This document shows, in pieces, positions 1 through 7,890 of a stretch of DNA of 55,038 nt (positions are counted from its first letter, which is position 1; every line of letters begins with the position of its first letter). This DNA is from an uncultured Oscillospiraceae bacterium. GTDB taxonomy: Bacteria; Bacillota; Clostridia; Oscillospirales; Oscillospiraceae. Below the pieces are notes generated by a model. It saw only the letters and a program-made list of their open reading frames with translations, ran no database searches and was not told where the DNA came from. The stretch is from the NCBI GenBank assembly GCA_947589225.1, contig CANQBC010000013.1, positions 1 to 55,038 on the forward strand, read 5' to 3'. The translations under genes and the position numbers were made by a program.

Positions 1-102
1 AAGGGCAGGGACGGCAACGTCTTTGATCCCCATGGCTATGCCAGGCGCAACGAGATGGCCGCGGTTCTCACGCGCTATGGAAAAGAAAGCGGCGAGCAGT
101 GA
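1..102 (+). CDS. C-terminal end of an SLH-domain surface protein (partial)
   Basis: The reading frame is open from base 1 to a TGA at 100-102 and gives 33 residues. They contain a pattern like the end of an S-layer homology repeat: a D-G-x-x-F-D-P turn, then R-x-E-M-A-A-V-L-x-R-Y. SLH repeats normally sit in threes at one end of cell-surface proteins and bind pyruvylated secondary cell wall polymer, so this is probably the last repeat of a secreted protein that begins outside the window. Only the tail is visible, so the nature of the rest of the protein is unknown. A strong hairpin follows directly at 111-140. Confidence 0.7.
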   Translation, partial: KGRDGNVFDPHGYARRNEMAAVLTRYGKESGEQ

Positions 103-110
103 AAGACTTA

Positions 111-140
111 TCGGGAAAAGGCCACCTGGCCTTTTCCCGA
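111..140 (+). terminator. Hairpin after the SLH gene
   Basis: A perfect inverted repeat has 14-bp arms (111-124 and 127-140) and a 2-base centre. It starts 8 bases after the stop codon. No T-run follows, so it may end transcription inefficiently or act as a 3' stabilising stem. Confidence 0.55.
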
Positions 141-141
141 C

Positions 142-700
142 AGGTGAAATGAACGGGCACTCCTCTTCGGCCCGCGCGAAAGGTGTTGCCGATTATACTC
201 ATAAGTTAACAAGTCTTATTATGGGTGGGATTCCGGGTTTTATCCCGGCTAAGGCAGACAACATAGCTCGACAGAAAAATTAAAAGTTGTTGCCGCAACG
301 TACAGTGCAAGGAGCATGTACACTGGCTTAAGCCAGCGTATATGCTCCTTTGTGTATTTGCCGGAGAGAAATGCCTCGCTGTGTGAGCTGTTCCTCTTCG
401 ACAGGTCTGAAAAAAAGCGTTAAATACTTTGAAGCGGTAAGTCTATCCGAAAGATTTGCTGTTTTAGCCGCTTTTGCGGTTGTTTTGAGTTCGTGCGGTG
501 CCGCCGAGCCCGCTGCCGCGATCTCCCGCGAGGTCGGATCCGCTGTCGGGAAACTGACAGCCGAGTACGGGAAAATCGGCGGCAACCTCGATCGGATCAC
601 CCGCGCGCCGCCCCTTTTCCAACAAATTCCGGCGGCCAAAAAGTCCGCCCGTTTTTTTGTCATCTTTTGCAAAATTGGTCTTTCTTTTACCCGCCATCCG
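142..700. other. Long non-coding interval with possible structured RNA
   Basis: About 600 bases lie between the SLH gene and the cardiolipin synthase gene with no convincing coding region. The short open frames here have no ribosome site and no recognisable protein pattern, and one of them runs on into the next gene out of frame. The interval is more AT-rich than the genes. It contains a CCGGG/CCCGG stem at 233-248 and the long palindrome at 309-350. I could not match it to a known riboswitch, tmRNA, 6S or SRP RNA. Confidence 0.4.
309..350. repeat. 42-base near-perfect palindrome
   Basis: The arms 309-317 and 342-350 pair perfectly. The core 323-336 is a perfect palindrome (CTGGCTTAAGCCAG). 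Between them there is one mismatch and one G-T pair. It may be a bidirectional terminator, a protein-binding dyad or a cruciform. Confidence 0.6.
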
Positions 701-709
701 TGCTATAAT
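681..709 (+). promoter_or_regulatory. Extended -10 promoter for cardiolipin synthase
   Basis: TGC-TATAAT at 701-709 is an extended -10 element. The hexamer 17 bases upstream (TTTCTT, 681-686) is a weak -35. The start codon lies 31 bases downstream of the -10. Confidence 0.6.
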
Positions 710-740
710 AAAATTGACATAATATTATCGGAGGCTTTTG

Positions 741-2321
741 ATGTCCACGTCAGCGACCACAGACAACAAAAAGAGAATAAAGCGCGGTTTTTTCGCCATA
801 GTCACAGGACGCACGTTTCTGATCGCCCTGTTGCTCCTGGCGCAGGTTGGGCTGCTTTTGTGGGGCTTTCAGCGGCTGGGGGACTATATTCACCTTGGAT
901 CCGCCGTGGCCGCGGCGTTGATGCTCATATATATTTCCAATACCGGGAGCGACCCCACCGTGAAGCTGACGTGGTATTTTGTCGTGGCGCTGGTGCCGGT
1001 GGTGGGGATACCGCTTTATATATTTATCAAGGCGGACATTGGTCACAGAACCGCCCAGCGCGCGATCGCCAAATGTATTTCCGAGACAGCGCCGTTTTTT
1101 TCATCGGCCCCCGGCGTTGACTTCGCCGTGGAAAACGAGCTTGAGGCGTCGGATCCCGACGCCGCGTCCATAGCCAGATATCTGCGCGACTGTGCGGGCT
1201 TCCCGGCCTACACGGGCAGCCAGGTCACCTATTTCCCCATTGGAGAGAGAAAGTTTGAGGCCATGCTCACAGAGCTTGAAAAGGCCGAGAACTTCATATT
1301 CATGGAGTACTTTATTGTCTCCGAGGGCCGCATGTGGGACACCATTCTTGAGGTGCTCACCCGCAAGGCGAAGGCGGGAGTTGACGTGCGGTTTATGTAC
1401 GACGGTACCTGCGCCTTCTCCGACCTGCCCTATTCCTACCCTGAGGAACTGGAGGCCCGGGGAATAAAGTGCAAGGTATTTGCCCCTGTCAAGCCCTTTG
1501 TGTCCACCCACTACAATAACCGGGATCACAGAAAGATCCTCGTGGTGGACGGGAAGGTGGGTTTCACCGGCGGGGTGAACCTGGCCGACGAGTACATCAA
1601 CGAAAAACTCCGCTTCGGCCACTGGAAGGACACCGCCGTGATGGTAAAGGGCGAGGCCGTGCGCAGCTTCACGCTTATGTTCCTGCAGATGTGGAACGCC
1701 GCGGGCCGGGAGACGGGCTGCGCCTACGGGCGCTTCCTGCCGGAGCCGGAGACGGTGAGCGTACCGGACGCCCAGGGCGTTGTCATCCCCTACGGGGACA
1801 GCCCCATGGACTCGGAGCGGGTGGGGGAGACGGTATATCTGCACCTTATTAATACGGCCAGGGAGTACGTCTACATCATGACGCCCTATCTCATCCTCGA
1901 TGGCGAGACGGTGATGGCCCTGACCTCGGCGGCCAAGAGGGGAGTGGATGTGAGGATCATCCTGCCCCATATCCCCGACAAGAAGTACGCCTTCTGGCTT
2001 GCCAAGAGCCACTATCCGGAGCTTGTGGAGGCCGGAGTGAAGATCTACGAGTACACGCCGGGTTTTGTCCACGCCAAGGTGTTTTTGCAGGACGGGAAGA
2101 TGGGCGTCGTGGGAACGATCAACCTCGATTACAGGAGCCTCTACCACCATTTCGAGTGTGCCGCGCTCCTGTGCGGCGTGCCGGCGCTGGAGGACGTAAG
2201 GGCAGACTTCGCGGATACCCTTTCCAAGTCACAGCGGGTGACGAGGGAGATGATAGCCCACGAGAAATTACACGTAAGGTTCTTTGGGGGGCTGTTGAAG
2301 ATCGTGGCGCCGCTCATGTGA
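741..2321 (+). CDS. cls: Cardiolipin synthase
   Basis: A phospholipase D family enzyme of 526 residues that condenses two phosphatidylglycerols into cardiolipin at the cytoplasmic membrane. The N-terminus has two hydrophobic segments (about residues 20-55 and 70-98). Two HKD catalytic motifs follow: H263-x-K265-x4-D270, and H444-x-K446-x4-D451 in HAKVFLQDG. Each is followed by the expected G-(G/T)-x-N region. The length matches bacterial Cls proteins. I chose the ATG at 741 because GGAGG at 730-734 sits 6 bases upstream; the TTG three bases earlier is less likely. The gene has its own promoter and stands alone, followed by a long repeat-filled interval. Confidence 0.93.
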   Translation: MSTSATTDNKKRIKRGFFAIVTGRTFLIALLLLAQVGLLLWGFQRLGDYIHLGSAVAAALMLIYISNTGSDPTVKLTWYFVVALVPVVGIPLYIFIKADIGHRTAQRAIAKCISETAPFFSSAPGVDFAVENELEASDPDAASIARYLRDCAGFPAYTGSQVTYFPIGERKFEAMLTELEKAENFIFMEYFIVSEGRMWDTILEVLTRKAKAGVDVRFMYDGTCAFSDLPYSYPEELEARGIKCKVFAPVKPFVSTHYNNRDHRKILVVDGKVGFTGGVNLADEYINEKLRFGHWKDTAVMVKGEAVRSFTLMFLQMWNAAGRETGCAYGRFLPEPETVSVPDAQGVVIPYGDSPMDSERVGETVYLHLINTAREYVYIMTPYLILDGETVMALTSAAKRGVDVRIILPHIPDKKYAFWLAKSHYPELVEAGVKIYEYTPGFVHAKVFLQDGKMGVVGTINLDYRSLYHHFECAALLCGVPALEDVRADFADTLSKSQRVTREMIAHEKLHVRFFGGLLKIVAPLM

Positions 2322-2382
2322 CCGCCTCCCCCCGGCGGGGGGGGCGTGACCACGGCAAGGGGTTTGCCGTTGGCGGACGGTG

Positions 2383-2510
2383 GATTGGTCACGGGCGTGA
2401 CCGGGCGAGTGCCGCCGGACGGCGGCGGGGTACGCCGGGGAAGCCCGGCGGGTTTACGCTTTTCTCTCTTTTGTTGGACACAAAAGAGAGGAAAAGCTTC
2501 AAAAGAGAGA
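2383..2510 (+). repeat. Multi-hairpin dispersed repeat, copy A
   Basis: Four successive stems: GGTCAC/GTGACC (2387-2402), GCCGCC/GGCGGC (2411-2426), CGCCGGG/CCCGGCG (2433-2450), and a long AT-rich stem (2458-2497) of 17 pairs with one bulged G at 2490. A purine-rich CAAAAGAGAGAAAA tract follows. The order and the spacer sequence match copies B and C, while the bases inside the stems differ. Confidence 0.75.
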
Positions 2511-2795
2511 AAATGTCTTTTTTTGTGCGGTGGTTGTCCAACCCCTCAGCCACGTTACGGCGGGACGGCTGACGCGTCTCTTTTCGAGGCCAATGGAACC
2601 ATTCATATCCGCGCGGGACGGAGACGCATTGTCTCTGCGCCTAAACCCGCTTAGCCGCTCACCCCGGCACTCAACCGGCCTCAGCGTTTAACCGGGGCCG
2701 CGCTGGCGCGGAGGGCGACGTGCGGAGTAAAAAGCCTTCCCCGCCCCGTGGGGAAGGCAGCACCCTATTGATAGCCGTTCCCACATCGGGGCGCT

Positions 2796-2856
2796 CCCCC
2801 GGGGGTGTGTCCAGCAGGGGGCCCGCAGGCCCCCTAAGCTGGTCGTTTTTAAAAGG
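2796..2856 (-). repeat. 61-base block identical to 12038-12098
   Basis: This block is the exact reverse complement of 12038-12098. It contains a stem AGGGGGCC/GGCCCCCT with a 4-base loop, next to a GACCAGCTT segment and an A/T-rich TTTTAAAAA segment. Confidence 0.85.
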
Positions 2857-2898
2857 GGTTCCAAGGGGCTGGGGCCCCCCGCGCAATCGGAGATTGCG

Positions 2899-2916
2899 TG
2901 GGGAGAGGAGGAGCGA
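2899..2916 (+). repeat. 18-base block shared with 20402-20419
   Basis: The 18 bases are the exact reverse complement of 20402-20419. In both places the block is preceded by a short hairpin (here CGCAATC/GATTGCG, 2882-2898) and a GGGGCCCCC run, and a GAGTCCG or AGTCCG follows. The hairpins have different sequence but the same position. Confidence 0.7.
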
Positions 2917-3205
2917 TGCCCGCGCCTGAGGGCGACCGAAGGGAGTCCGAGGTTAAGCGGCATCAGCGACGACGACGAAATCCCCCCGCTAGTCGGTTTT
3001 CTTCCCTTTGTTACTTTCCATTCTTTTGCCGAGTCAAAAGAATGGAAAGTAAATCCCGTCCGCCAACGGCGGACACCTCTGGCCGTGGTCACGGCCCACC
3101 CCCCGCCGCCGGACGGCGGCACCCGCCCGGTCACGCGCGTGACCAATCCACCCCCCGTCATGGGAGAGTGACATTCAAAAAACATCGCCAAAGGAGGCTG
3201 CGCCT

Positions 3206-4294
3206 ATGGTAAAAATACTCCACGCCGCGGATTTTCACATGGATTCCCCCTTCTACTCCCTGCCGGAGGAGAAGGCCGTACAGCGCCGCCGGGAGCAGAG
3301 GGAGCTTCTTGACAAGCTGGCCGCCGCAGCGGAGGACGTGGACATCGTCCTGCTGGCGGGGGATCTGTTCGACTCGTCCGCCTCCTACTGGGAGACCGCC
3401 GAGACGCTGACAAGGGTGCTTTCCTCCATCAAGGCCCGCGTCTTTATCGCCCCCGGCAACCACGACTACTACTCCGCCCGGTCGCCCTACGCCTTTATGG
3501 AGCTTCCGGAGAACGTCCACGTGTTCCGTACGCCCCAGCTTAAATGCGTGGAGCTTCCGGAGCTTGAGACGCGGGTCTGGGGGGCGGGCTTCACATCCAC
3601 CGGTTGTGAGCCGCTGCTGAGGGACTTCACCGTGCGAAGAAGCGGCCTTACGGAGATCATGGTGCTCCACGGGGATGTTGCCCCGGCCTCCCGCTACAAC
3701 GCCGTCTCGGAGCTGGACATCGCACGCACGGGCCTTGACTATCTTGCCCTGGGCCATGTGCATACCTTCTCCGGCATAAAGAAGGCGGGGGAGACCCATT
3801 ACGCCTACCCCGGCTGTCTTGAGGGCCGCGGCTTTGACGAGACCGGGCCGAAGGGCTACATATCCGGCACCGTCTCAAAGGGCGCCTGCGAGCTTGATTT
3901 TCACCCCATCGCGGGGCGGGAGTACCGGGTTCTGGAGGCGGACGTGACGGGGTTTGACGACGCCCTCGCCTCAGCCAGGGCGGCCGTGGGCGAGGGGTAC
4001 CCCTCGGACGTGGCGCGGCTCGTTTTGAAGGGCGAGTACGCGGGCGAGGCGGATCTGGAGGCCATCCGTGAGGCCCTGTCGGACAAATTCTTCCACCTGA
4101 CCGTGAAAAGCGAGCTTCGCCGCAAGCGCGGCGTCTGGGATGGGGCCGGTGAGGACACGCTGACGGGTATGTTCCTTGCCGACCTGAAGGCAAAATACGA
4201 CGAGTCCACGGATGAGGACAGCCGGAAGCTCATCGAGCTGGCCGCCCGATACGGAATTGCCGCCCTTGAGGGCAGAGAGGAGTGGAGACCGTGA
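3206..4294 (+). CDS. Metallophosphoesterase, YhaO/SbcD-like DNA repair exonuclease subunit
   Basis: A calcineurin-like phosphoesterase of 362 residues, predicted to be the nuclease subunit of a YhaO/YhaN or SbcCD-like complex that processes DNA ends. The metal-binding motifs appear in order: D-F-H near residue 9, GDLFD near 52, GNHD near 84, HGD near 153 and GHVHT near 178. The ATG at 3206 follows AAAGGAGG by about 8 bases. The gene overlaps the next by 13 bases, which suggests translational coupling to the ATPase partner. Specific substrate and activity are inferred from family and gene pairing only. Confidence 0.88.
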   Translation: MVKILHAADFHMDSPFYSLPEEKAVQRRREQRELLDKLAAAAEDVDIVLLAGDLFDSSASYWETAETLTRVLSSIKARVFIAPGNHDYYSARSPYAFMELPENVHVFRTPQLKCVELPELETRVWGAGFTSTGCEPLLRDFTVRRSGLTEIMVLHGDVAPASRYNAVSELDIARTGLDYLALGHVHTFSGIKKAGETHYAYPGCLEGRGFDETGPKGYISGTVSKGACELDFHPIAGREYRVLEADVTGFDDALASARAAVGEGYPSDVARLVLKGEYAGEADLEAIREALSDKFFHLTVKSELRRKRGVWDGAGEDTLTGMFLADLKAKYDESTDEDSRKLIELAARYGIAALEGREEWRP

Positions 4295-6576
4295 GGATAA
4301 AAAAGCTGTCCGGCACCTTCGGAAAGCTGAAAAACGCCACCCTTGAACCGGGCGGCGGTATGACGGTGATCTCCGCCCCCAACGAGTACGGAAAATCCAC
4401 CTGGTGCCGCCTGCTCACCGCCATGCTCTACGGCGTCGACACCTCGGAACGGGACAAGGCGGGGCATCTGTCCGTTAAGACCATGTGCAAGCCCTGGGAC
4501 GGCGGGGCCGTGGTGGGAACCATGGAGGTGGAGGACTCCGGCAAGAGCATCACCCTCCAGCGCACCACGAAAAACGGCGCCCCCATGAAAAACCTTGTCG
4601 CCGTCTACACCGGCACGGCTGAGTTCATTAAGGGCCTTGATCCGGATACGGTGGGCAGGCAGCTCACCGGGGTCTCCAGGCAGGTGTTTGAGCGCACGGC
4701 CCTCATCTCCCGCCCCGAGCTGCGGGTCAGCCAGACCGCCGAGCTTGAGCGCAAGATAGCGGACATCGTCTCCACCGGCGATGAGAATACCTCCTTCACC
4801 GAATCCAGCGAGCTTTTGAAAAAGTGGCAGAGGCGGCTGCGTTTCAACAAATCCGGCGCCATCCCGGCCCTGGAGCAGGAGCTTCGGGAGGCCAATCACG
4901 ACTTTTCCCTCATCGAGTCCTCCTCCGAGGAGATAGCCGGCCTTCGCACCGCCATGGCGCGTCAGGAAAAGCAGATTGAGCTTCTTGAGGAGGATCTTCG
5001 CACCCACGACAAGCTCGACGCCCGCGCCGTCCAGCGCAGGATGGCGGAGGCGAAGAAGGCCGCCGAGGCGGCCGAAAGGCGCGTCGGGGAGCTCACCGGG
5101 GCCATCACGAAAAACGGGCATGTCATGACGCGCGAGGACATAAGCTCTATCCGTGAGACTGCCGCCGCGGTGATGCCCCTGAAAAAGGTGTCCTATGACG
5201 CGGAACGGGCGCTCTGGCGGGCGGAGAAGGAGCTTGCCGACGCCGCCACCCGCCGGGAGGCGTCGCCTCTCAACGGGAAGAGCGAGGCGGAGGTGAGCGC
5301 CCACATCGCCCGGGGCCGGGAGCTTGCCCAGCGCGCCGCTGAGACGAAGGAGCCGCACGTACCGCTGGCGATCCCCGTCATTTTGTGCGGGCTGGCTTTT
5401 CTGGGGCTTATCGCCGCGACGGGCATACTCTCGCCCCTCTTCCGGGGCGGGGCTCTGGAGGGCGTCTTTTCCTTCCACATCTGGGGCGTGATCGCGTCCC
5501 TCGTCGTGGCCGCCGCGGGACTTGTACTGTTTTTCGTTAAGCCCACAAGACGCCGGGGCGCGGCGGAGGAGCTCGCGGAGCTTTTGGATTCCTACGGCGT
5601 GGGGGATGTGGAAAAGCTCTCCTCGCTTCTGTCCGCCTACACGCTCCTCACCCGCGAGGAGGAGGCAAGACGCGCGGCGCGGGACGCGGCGAGGGAGTCC
5701 TACGAGAGCGCCGGCGCCGCCGCCCAGAAGGCGGAGGCCGAGGCCGTCGAAAAAATCGAGGCGTTCATGCCGGGCGTCACTTCCGGCGAGGCTATTTTGG
5801 AAGCCCTCGCCGAGACCGAGAGGAATATCGACGCGCTGACGAAGGCCCAGTTCGACGCGGTCTCCGCCCGGAATGTCTACGAGACGCTGCTGCAGGAGAA
5901 CGGGCAGGAGGGGGAGCCGGACGACAGCTTCCTGCCCGTGCCTATCCGCAACCGGGAGGACACCCGGGCGGCGCTGGAACGCGCCCGCCAGCAGCTCACC
6001 GACGCCACTCGCGCCTATGACCTGGCCACCGGCGCGCAGAGGACGCTGGGCGACCCGTCGGTGGTAGAGGGGCGGATCCAGAATCTGGGGGAGGAGATCG
6101 AGGAGCTCAAGCGCCGGTATAGCGCCCTGACCCTCGCCGTCGAGGCCCTCTCCGAGGCCAACACAAAGCTTCAGACCCGCTTCTCGCCGGAGGTCAGCCG
6201 CAGGGCCGGGGAGATCATGTCCCACCTCACCGGCGGCCGGTACGACAGGCTCTACTTCGACAAGGGCTTCGATGCCGCCGCCCGTGAGGAGGGGAGCGTG
6301 GAGACCCACAACGTCCTCGCCCTCTCCGACGGCACCGCAGACGAGATCTATCTGTCGCTGCGCCTTGCCATGTGCGAACTTATACTGGGCGGAGACGACC
6401 CCTGCCCGATCGTCCTGGACGACGCCCTGGCCAACTTCGACGACAGCCGGTGCGGGCGCGCCCTGGACGTGCTTTTGGAGATGTCAAAGAAACGCCAGGT
6501 CATCCTTTTCAGCTGCCACACCCGCGAGGCGGATATGCTGGAGGGAAAAGAGGGCGTAAAGGTCATAAGGGCCTGA
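4282..6576 (+). CDS. YhaN/SbcC-like coiled-coil ATPase
   Basis: A 764-residue SMC-like ATPase predicted to partner the upstream phosphoesterase. The Walker A motif is APNEYGKST near residue 33. The C-terminus carries a signature-like region (LALSDGTADEIYLSLRLA) and a Walker B (CPIVLDDALANFDD). Between the two nucleotide-binding halves lie long Glu/Lys/Ala-rich coiled coils. Two hydrophobic segments near the middle (about residues 355-375 and 395-413) make it resemble YhaN rather than SbcC. It is shorter than the roughly 950-residue B. subtilis YhaN. The start is GTG at 4282, with a second in-frame GTG at 4291; the upstream gene stops at 4294. Confidence 0.85.
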   Translation: METVRIKKLSGTFGKLKNATLEPGGGMTVISAPNEYGKSTWCRLLTAMLYGVDTSERDKAGHLSVKTMCKPWDGGAVVGTMEVEDSGKSITLQRTTKNGAPMKNLVAVYTGTAEFIKGLDPDTVGRQLTGVSRQVFERTALISRPELRVSQTAELERKIADIVSTGDENTSFTESSELLKKWQRRLRFNKSGAIPALEQELREANHDFSLIESSSEEIAGLRTAMARQEKQIELLEEDLRTHDKLDARAVQRRMAEAKKAAEAAERRVGELTGAITKNGHVMTREDISSIRETAAAVMPLKKVSYDAERALWRAEKELADAATRREASPLNGKSEAEVSAHIARGRELAQRAAETKEPHVPLAIPVILCGLAFLGLIAATGILSPLFRGGALEGVFSFHIWGVIASLVVAAAGLVLFFVKPTRRRGAAEELAELLDSYGVGDVEKLSSLLSAYTLLTREEEARRAARDAARESYESAGAAAQKAEAEAVEKIEAFMPGVTSGEAILEALAETERNIDALTKAQFDAVSARNVYETLLQENGQEGEPDDSFLPVPIRNREDTRAALERARQQLTDATRAYDLATGAQRTLGDPSVVEGRIQNLGEEIEELKRRYSALTLAVEALSEANTKLQTRFSPEVSRRAGEIMSHLTGGRYDRLYFDKGFDAAAREEGSVETHNVLALSDGTADEIYLSLRLAMCELILGGDDPCPIVLDDALANFDDSRCGRALDVLLEMSKKRQVILFSCHTREADMLEGKEGVKVIRA

Positions 6577-6604
6577 TACGAAATACGCGAAACAACACGC
6601 CTTT

Positions 6605-6636
6605 GCGGCGGGCTTTGTCCCGCCGCCTTTTCTTTG
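6605..6636 (+). terminator. Terminator after yhaO-yhaN pair
   Basis: The stem GCGGCGGG/CCCGCCGC (6605-6626) is followed by CTTTTCTTT. It lies 28 bases past the yhaN-like stop codon. Confidence 0.75.
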
Positions 6637-6764
6637 CCCCGGAGGGGGGAGCATCCTCCCTGGAGGGGATTGCGTTTTCCCGCCCCAAAGGAGCTTTTCT
6701 TTTCCCGCCCCGGCGCTGGCGCGGGGAGGCCCAAAAAATTTTTGAAAAAAATTTGCTTTTCCTC

Positions 6765-6793
6765 TTGACAGGGAGTGTCAACTGTGTTATTGT
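6765..6793 (+). promoter_or_regulatory. Promoter of the GntR-ABC operon
   Basis: A consensus TTGACA (6765-6770) and TATTGT (6788-6793) are separated by 17 bases. The -10 overlaps the left half of the dyad at 6790-6819. Confidence 0.85.
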
Positions 6794-6819
6794 ACTAATC
6801 GCCTAATACAACAGTACAA
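6790..6819 (+). promoter_or_regulatory. YtrA-type operator
   Basis: The half-sites TTGTACT (6790-6796) and AGTACAA (6813-6819) form an inverted repeat that spans the -10 and the transcription start region. YtrA-subfamily GntR repressors are known to bind TGTACTA...TAGTACA type sites, so the next gene probably represses its own operon here. Confidence 0.7.
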
Positions 6820-6830
6820 GGAGGCGGATC

Positions 6831-7214
6831 ATGGAGTGGAGATTTGAAGGGGGAGGGCCCATATACGCGCAGATCGTGGCCGCCGTCAAGCTCGCCGTCG
6901 CCTCCGGGGAGCTGAGGCCGGGGGAGCGGGTGCCGGGGGTGCGCGAGCTGGCGCTGGAGGCCGGCGTCAACCCCAACACCATGCAGCGGGCCATGGCGGA
7001 GCTTGAGCGGGAAGGGCTTCTCTACTCCCAGCGCACGGCGGGCCGGTTCGTCACCGAGGACGCCGGGACCGTGGCCGCGGCGCGGCGGGAGCTGGCGGAG
7101 GGGTACGTGAGGACGTTCCTGGACGCCATGCGCCGGCTGGGGCTGAAAAAGGACGAAATACACAAACTGCTTGAAGCGGAAAAGGAGGAACAAAATGCCG
7201 GTACTGGAATGTAA
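6831..7214 (+). CDS. GntR family regulator, YtrA subfamily
   Basis: A 127-residue transcription factor. The N-terminal 70 residues form a winged helix of the GntR type, with P-I-Y-A-Q-I near the start, the G-x-L-x-P-G-x-R-(V/L)-P turn, and V-N-P-N-T-M-Q-R-A in the recognition helix. The short C-terminal tail is typical of YtrA proteins, which lack a large effector domain. AAGGAGG at 6818-6824 precedes the ATG. It is the first gene of a three-gene operon with an ABC ATPase and permease and overlaps the ATPase gene by 20 bases. It is probably an autorepressor that responds to a signal such as cell envelope stress, but the inducer cannot be read from sequence. Confidence 0.9.
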   Translation: MEWRFEGGGPIYAQIVAAVKLAVASGELRPGERVPGVRELALEAGVNPNTMQRAMAELEREGLLYSQRTAGRFVTEDAGTVAAARRELAEGYVRTFLDAMRRLGLKKDEIHKLLEAEKEEQNAGTGM

Positions 7215-7890
7215 GGGACTGTCCAAGTCCTACGGCTCCAAGAGGGCGCTGGACGGGATCGATTTACGGGTCGAGTCCGGGCGCATCGTGGGGCTTCTGG
7301 GCCCCAACGGGTCGGGCAAGACGACCCTCATCAAGCTTGCCAACGGGCTTCTGACCCCCACGCAGGGGCGGATCCTCATCAACGGCCTGGAGCCGGGGGT
7401 GGAGACAAAGAGGGCCGTGTCGTATTTGCCCGAGCGCACCTGTCTGCCCGACTGGATGAGCGCCCGGGATCTGATGGGCTTTTACGGCGACTTCTACGCC
7501 GACTTTGACAAAAGGGCGGCGGAGGATATGCTCTCACGCCTGGGCGTCGATCTGAGGGCCAGGATGAAGAGCCTGTCCAAGGGCAGCCGGGAGAAGGTGC
7601 AGCTCATCATGGTGATGGCGCGCCGGGCCAGGCTTTACCTCCTGGACGAACCCATCGGCGGGGTGGACCCGGCGGCGCGGGACTATATCCTCAATACCAT
7701 CATATCCAACTACAACCCGGAGGCCAGCGTGATCATCTCCACGCACCTCATCTCCGACGTGGAGAAGGTGCTGGACGATGTGATCTTCATCAATCAGGGA
7801 AAAATCATTCTTGCCGCCCCCGCGGACGAGCTGCGGGAGCAGCAGGGGAAGAGCGTGGACGAGATTTTCAGGGAGGTGTTCAGATGTTAG
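7195..7890 (+). CDS. ABC transporter ATP-binding protein
   Basis: A 231-residue ATPase subunit of an ABC exporter. The Walker A is GPNGSGKTT. The signature region is the variant LSKGSREKVQL, typical of this exporter group, and the Walker B is LYLLDEPIGGVDP. The H-loop appears in IISTHLIS. I chose the ATG at 7195 because AAAGGAGG sits 5-7 bases upstream, although the frame is open 24 bases further. It lies between the GntR regulator and a membrane protein, the usual YtrA-controlled arrangement. The exported substrate is not known; peptides or antibiotics are possible by analogy. Confidence 0.9.
   Translation: MPVLECKGLSKSYGSKRALDGIDLRVESGRIVGLLGPNGSGKTTLIKLANGLLTPTQGRILINGLEPGVETKRAVSYLPERTCLPDWMSARDLMGFYGDFYADFDKRAAEDMLSRLGVDLRARMKSLSKGSREKVQLIMVMARRARLYLLDEPIGGVDPAARDYILNTIISNYNPEASVIISTHLISDVEKVLDDVIFINQGKIILAAPADELREQQGKSVDEIFREVFRC

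Larger units (their letters stand above)
2731..3148 (-). repeat. Multi-hairpin dispersed repeat, copy B
   Basis: Read on the minus strand from 3148 downwards: a 16-base palindrome (3144-3129), GCCGCC/GGCGGC (3120-3105), GGCCGTG/CACGGCC (3096-3081), GTCCGCC/GGCGGAC (3074-3058), and a perfect 18-bp AT-rich stem (3052-3011). Then come a purine tract, the 18-base block at 2899-2916, a 61-base block (2856-2796) identical to copy C, and a GCCTTCCCC hairpin (2759-2731). The order is colinear with copy C, but copy B carries about 130 extra bases between the AT-rich stem and the 61-base block. Confidence 0.75.
2322..3205. other. Repeat-filled intergenic region without genes
   Basis: This 884-base interval holds two copies of a hairpin-rich repeat, copy A on the plus strand at 2383-2510 and copy B on the minus strand at about 2731-3148. 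It also holds a GC-rich hairpin at 2731-2759. The open frames across it encode low-complexity Gly/Pro/Arg peptides in every frame and none shows a protein family pattern. The stretch 2511-2730 between the copies shows nothing I recognise. Confidence 0.75.

Noticed and set aside
350-700. tmRNA, 6S RNA, SRP RNA or RNase P RNA in the first intergenic interval
   Set aside because: I found no tag-coding segment, no T-loop, no GGTTCGA-like element and no conserved core of these RNAs on either strand.
350-1120. A 256-residue plus-strand open frame and overlapping minus-strand frames (328-672, 464-697) before cls
   Set aside because: The plus frame has no ribosome site and runs out of frame far into the well-supported cardiolipin synthase gene. 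None of the translations shows a family pattern or consistent composition.
2688-3191. Open frames across the 2322-3205 repeats that encode Gly/Pro/Arg-rich peptides
   Set aside because: The same DNA is open in several frames because it is GC-rich and stop-poor, and the conserved feature between copies is base pairing, not codons.
3901-6309. An 802-residue minus-strand open frame
   Set aside because: It lies opposite the two well-supported YhaO/YhaN-like genes, has no motif, and reflects the high GC third positions of the real frame.
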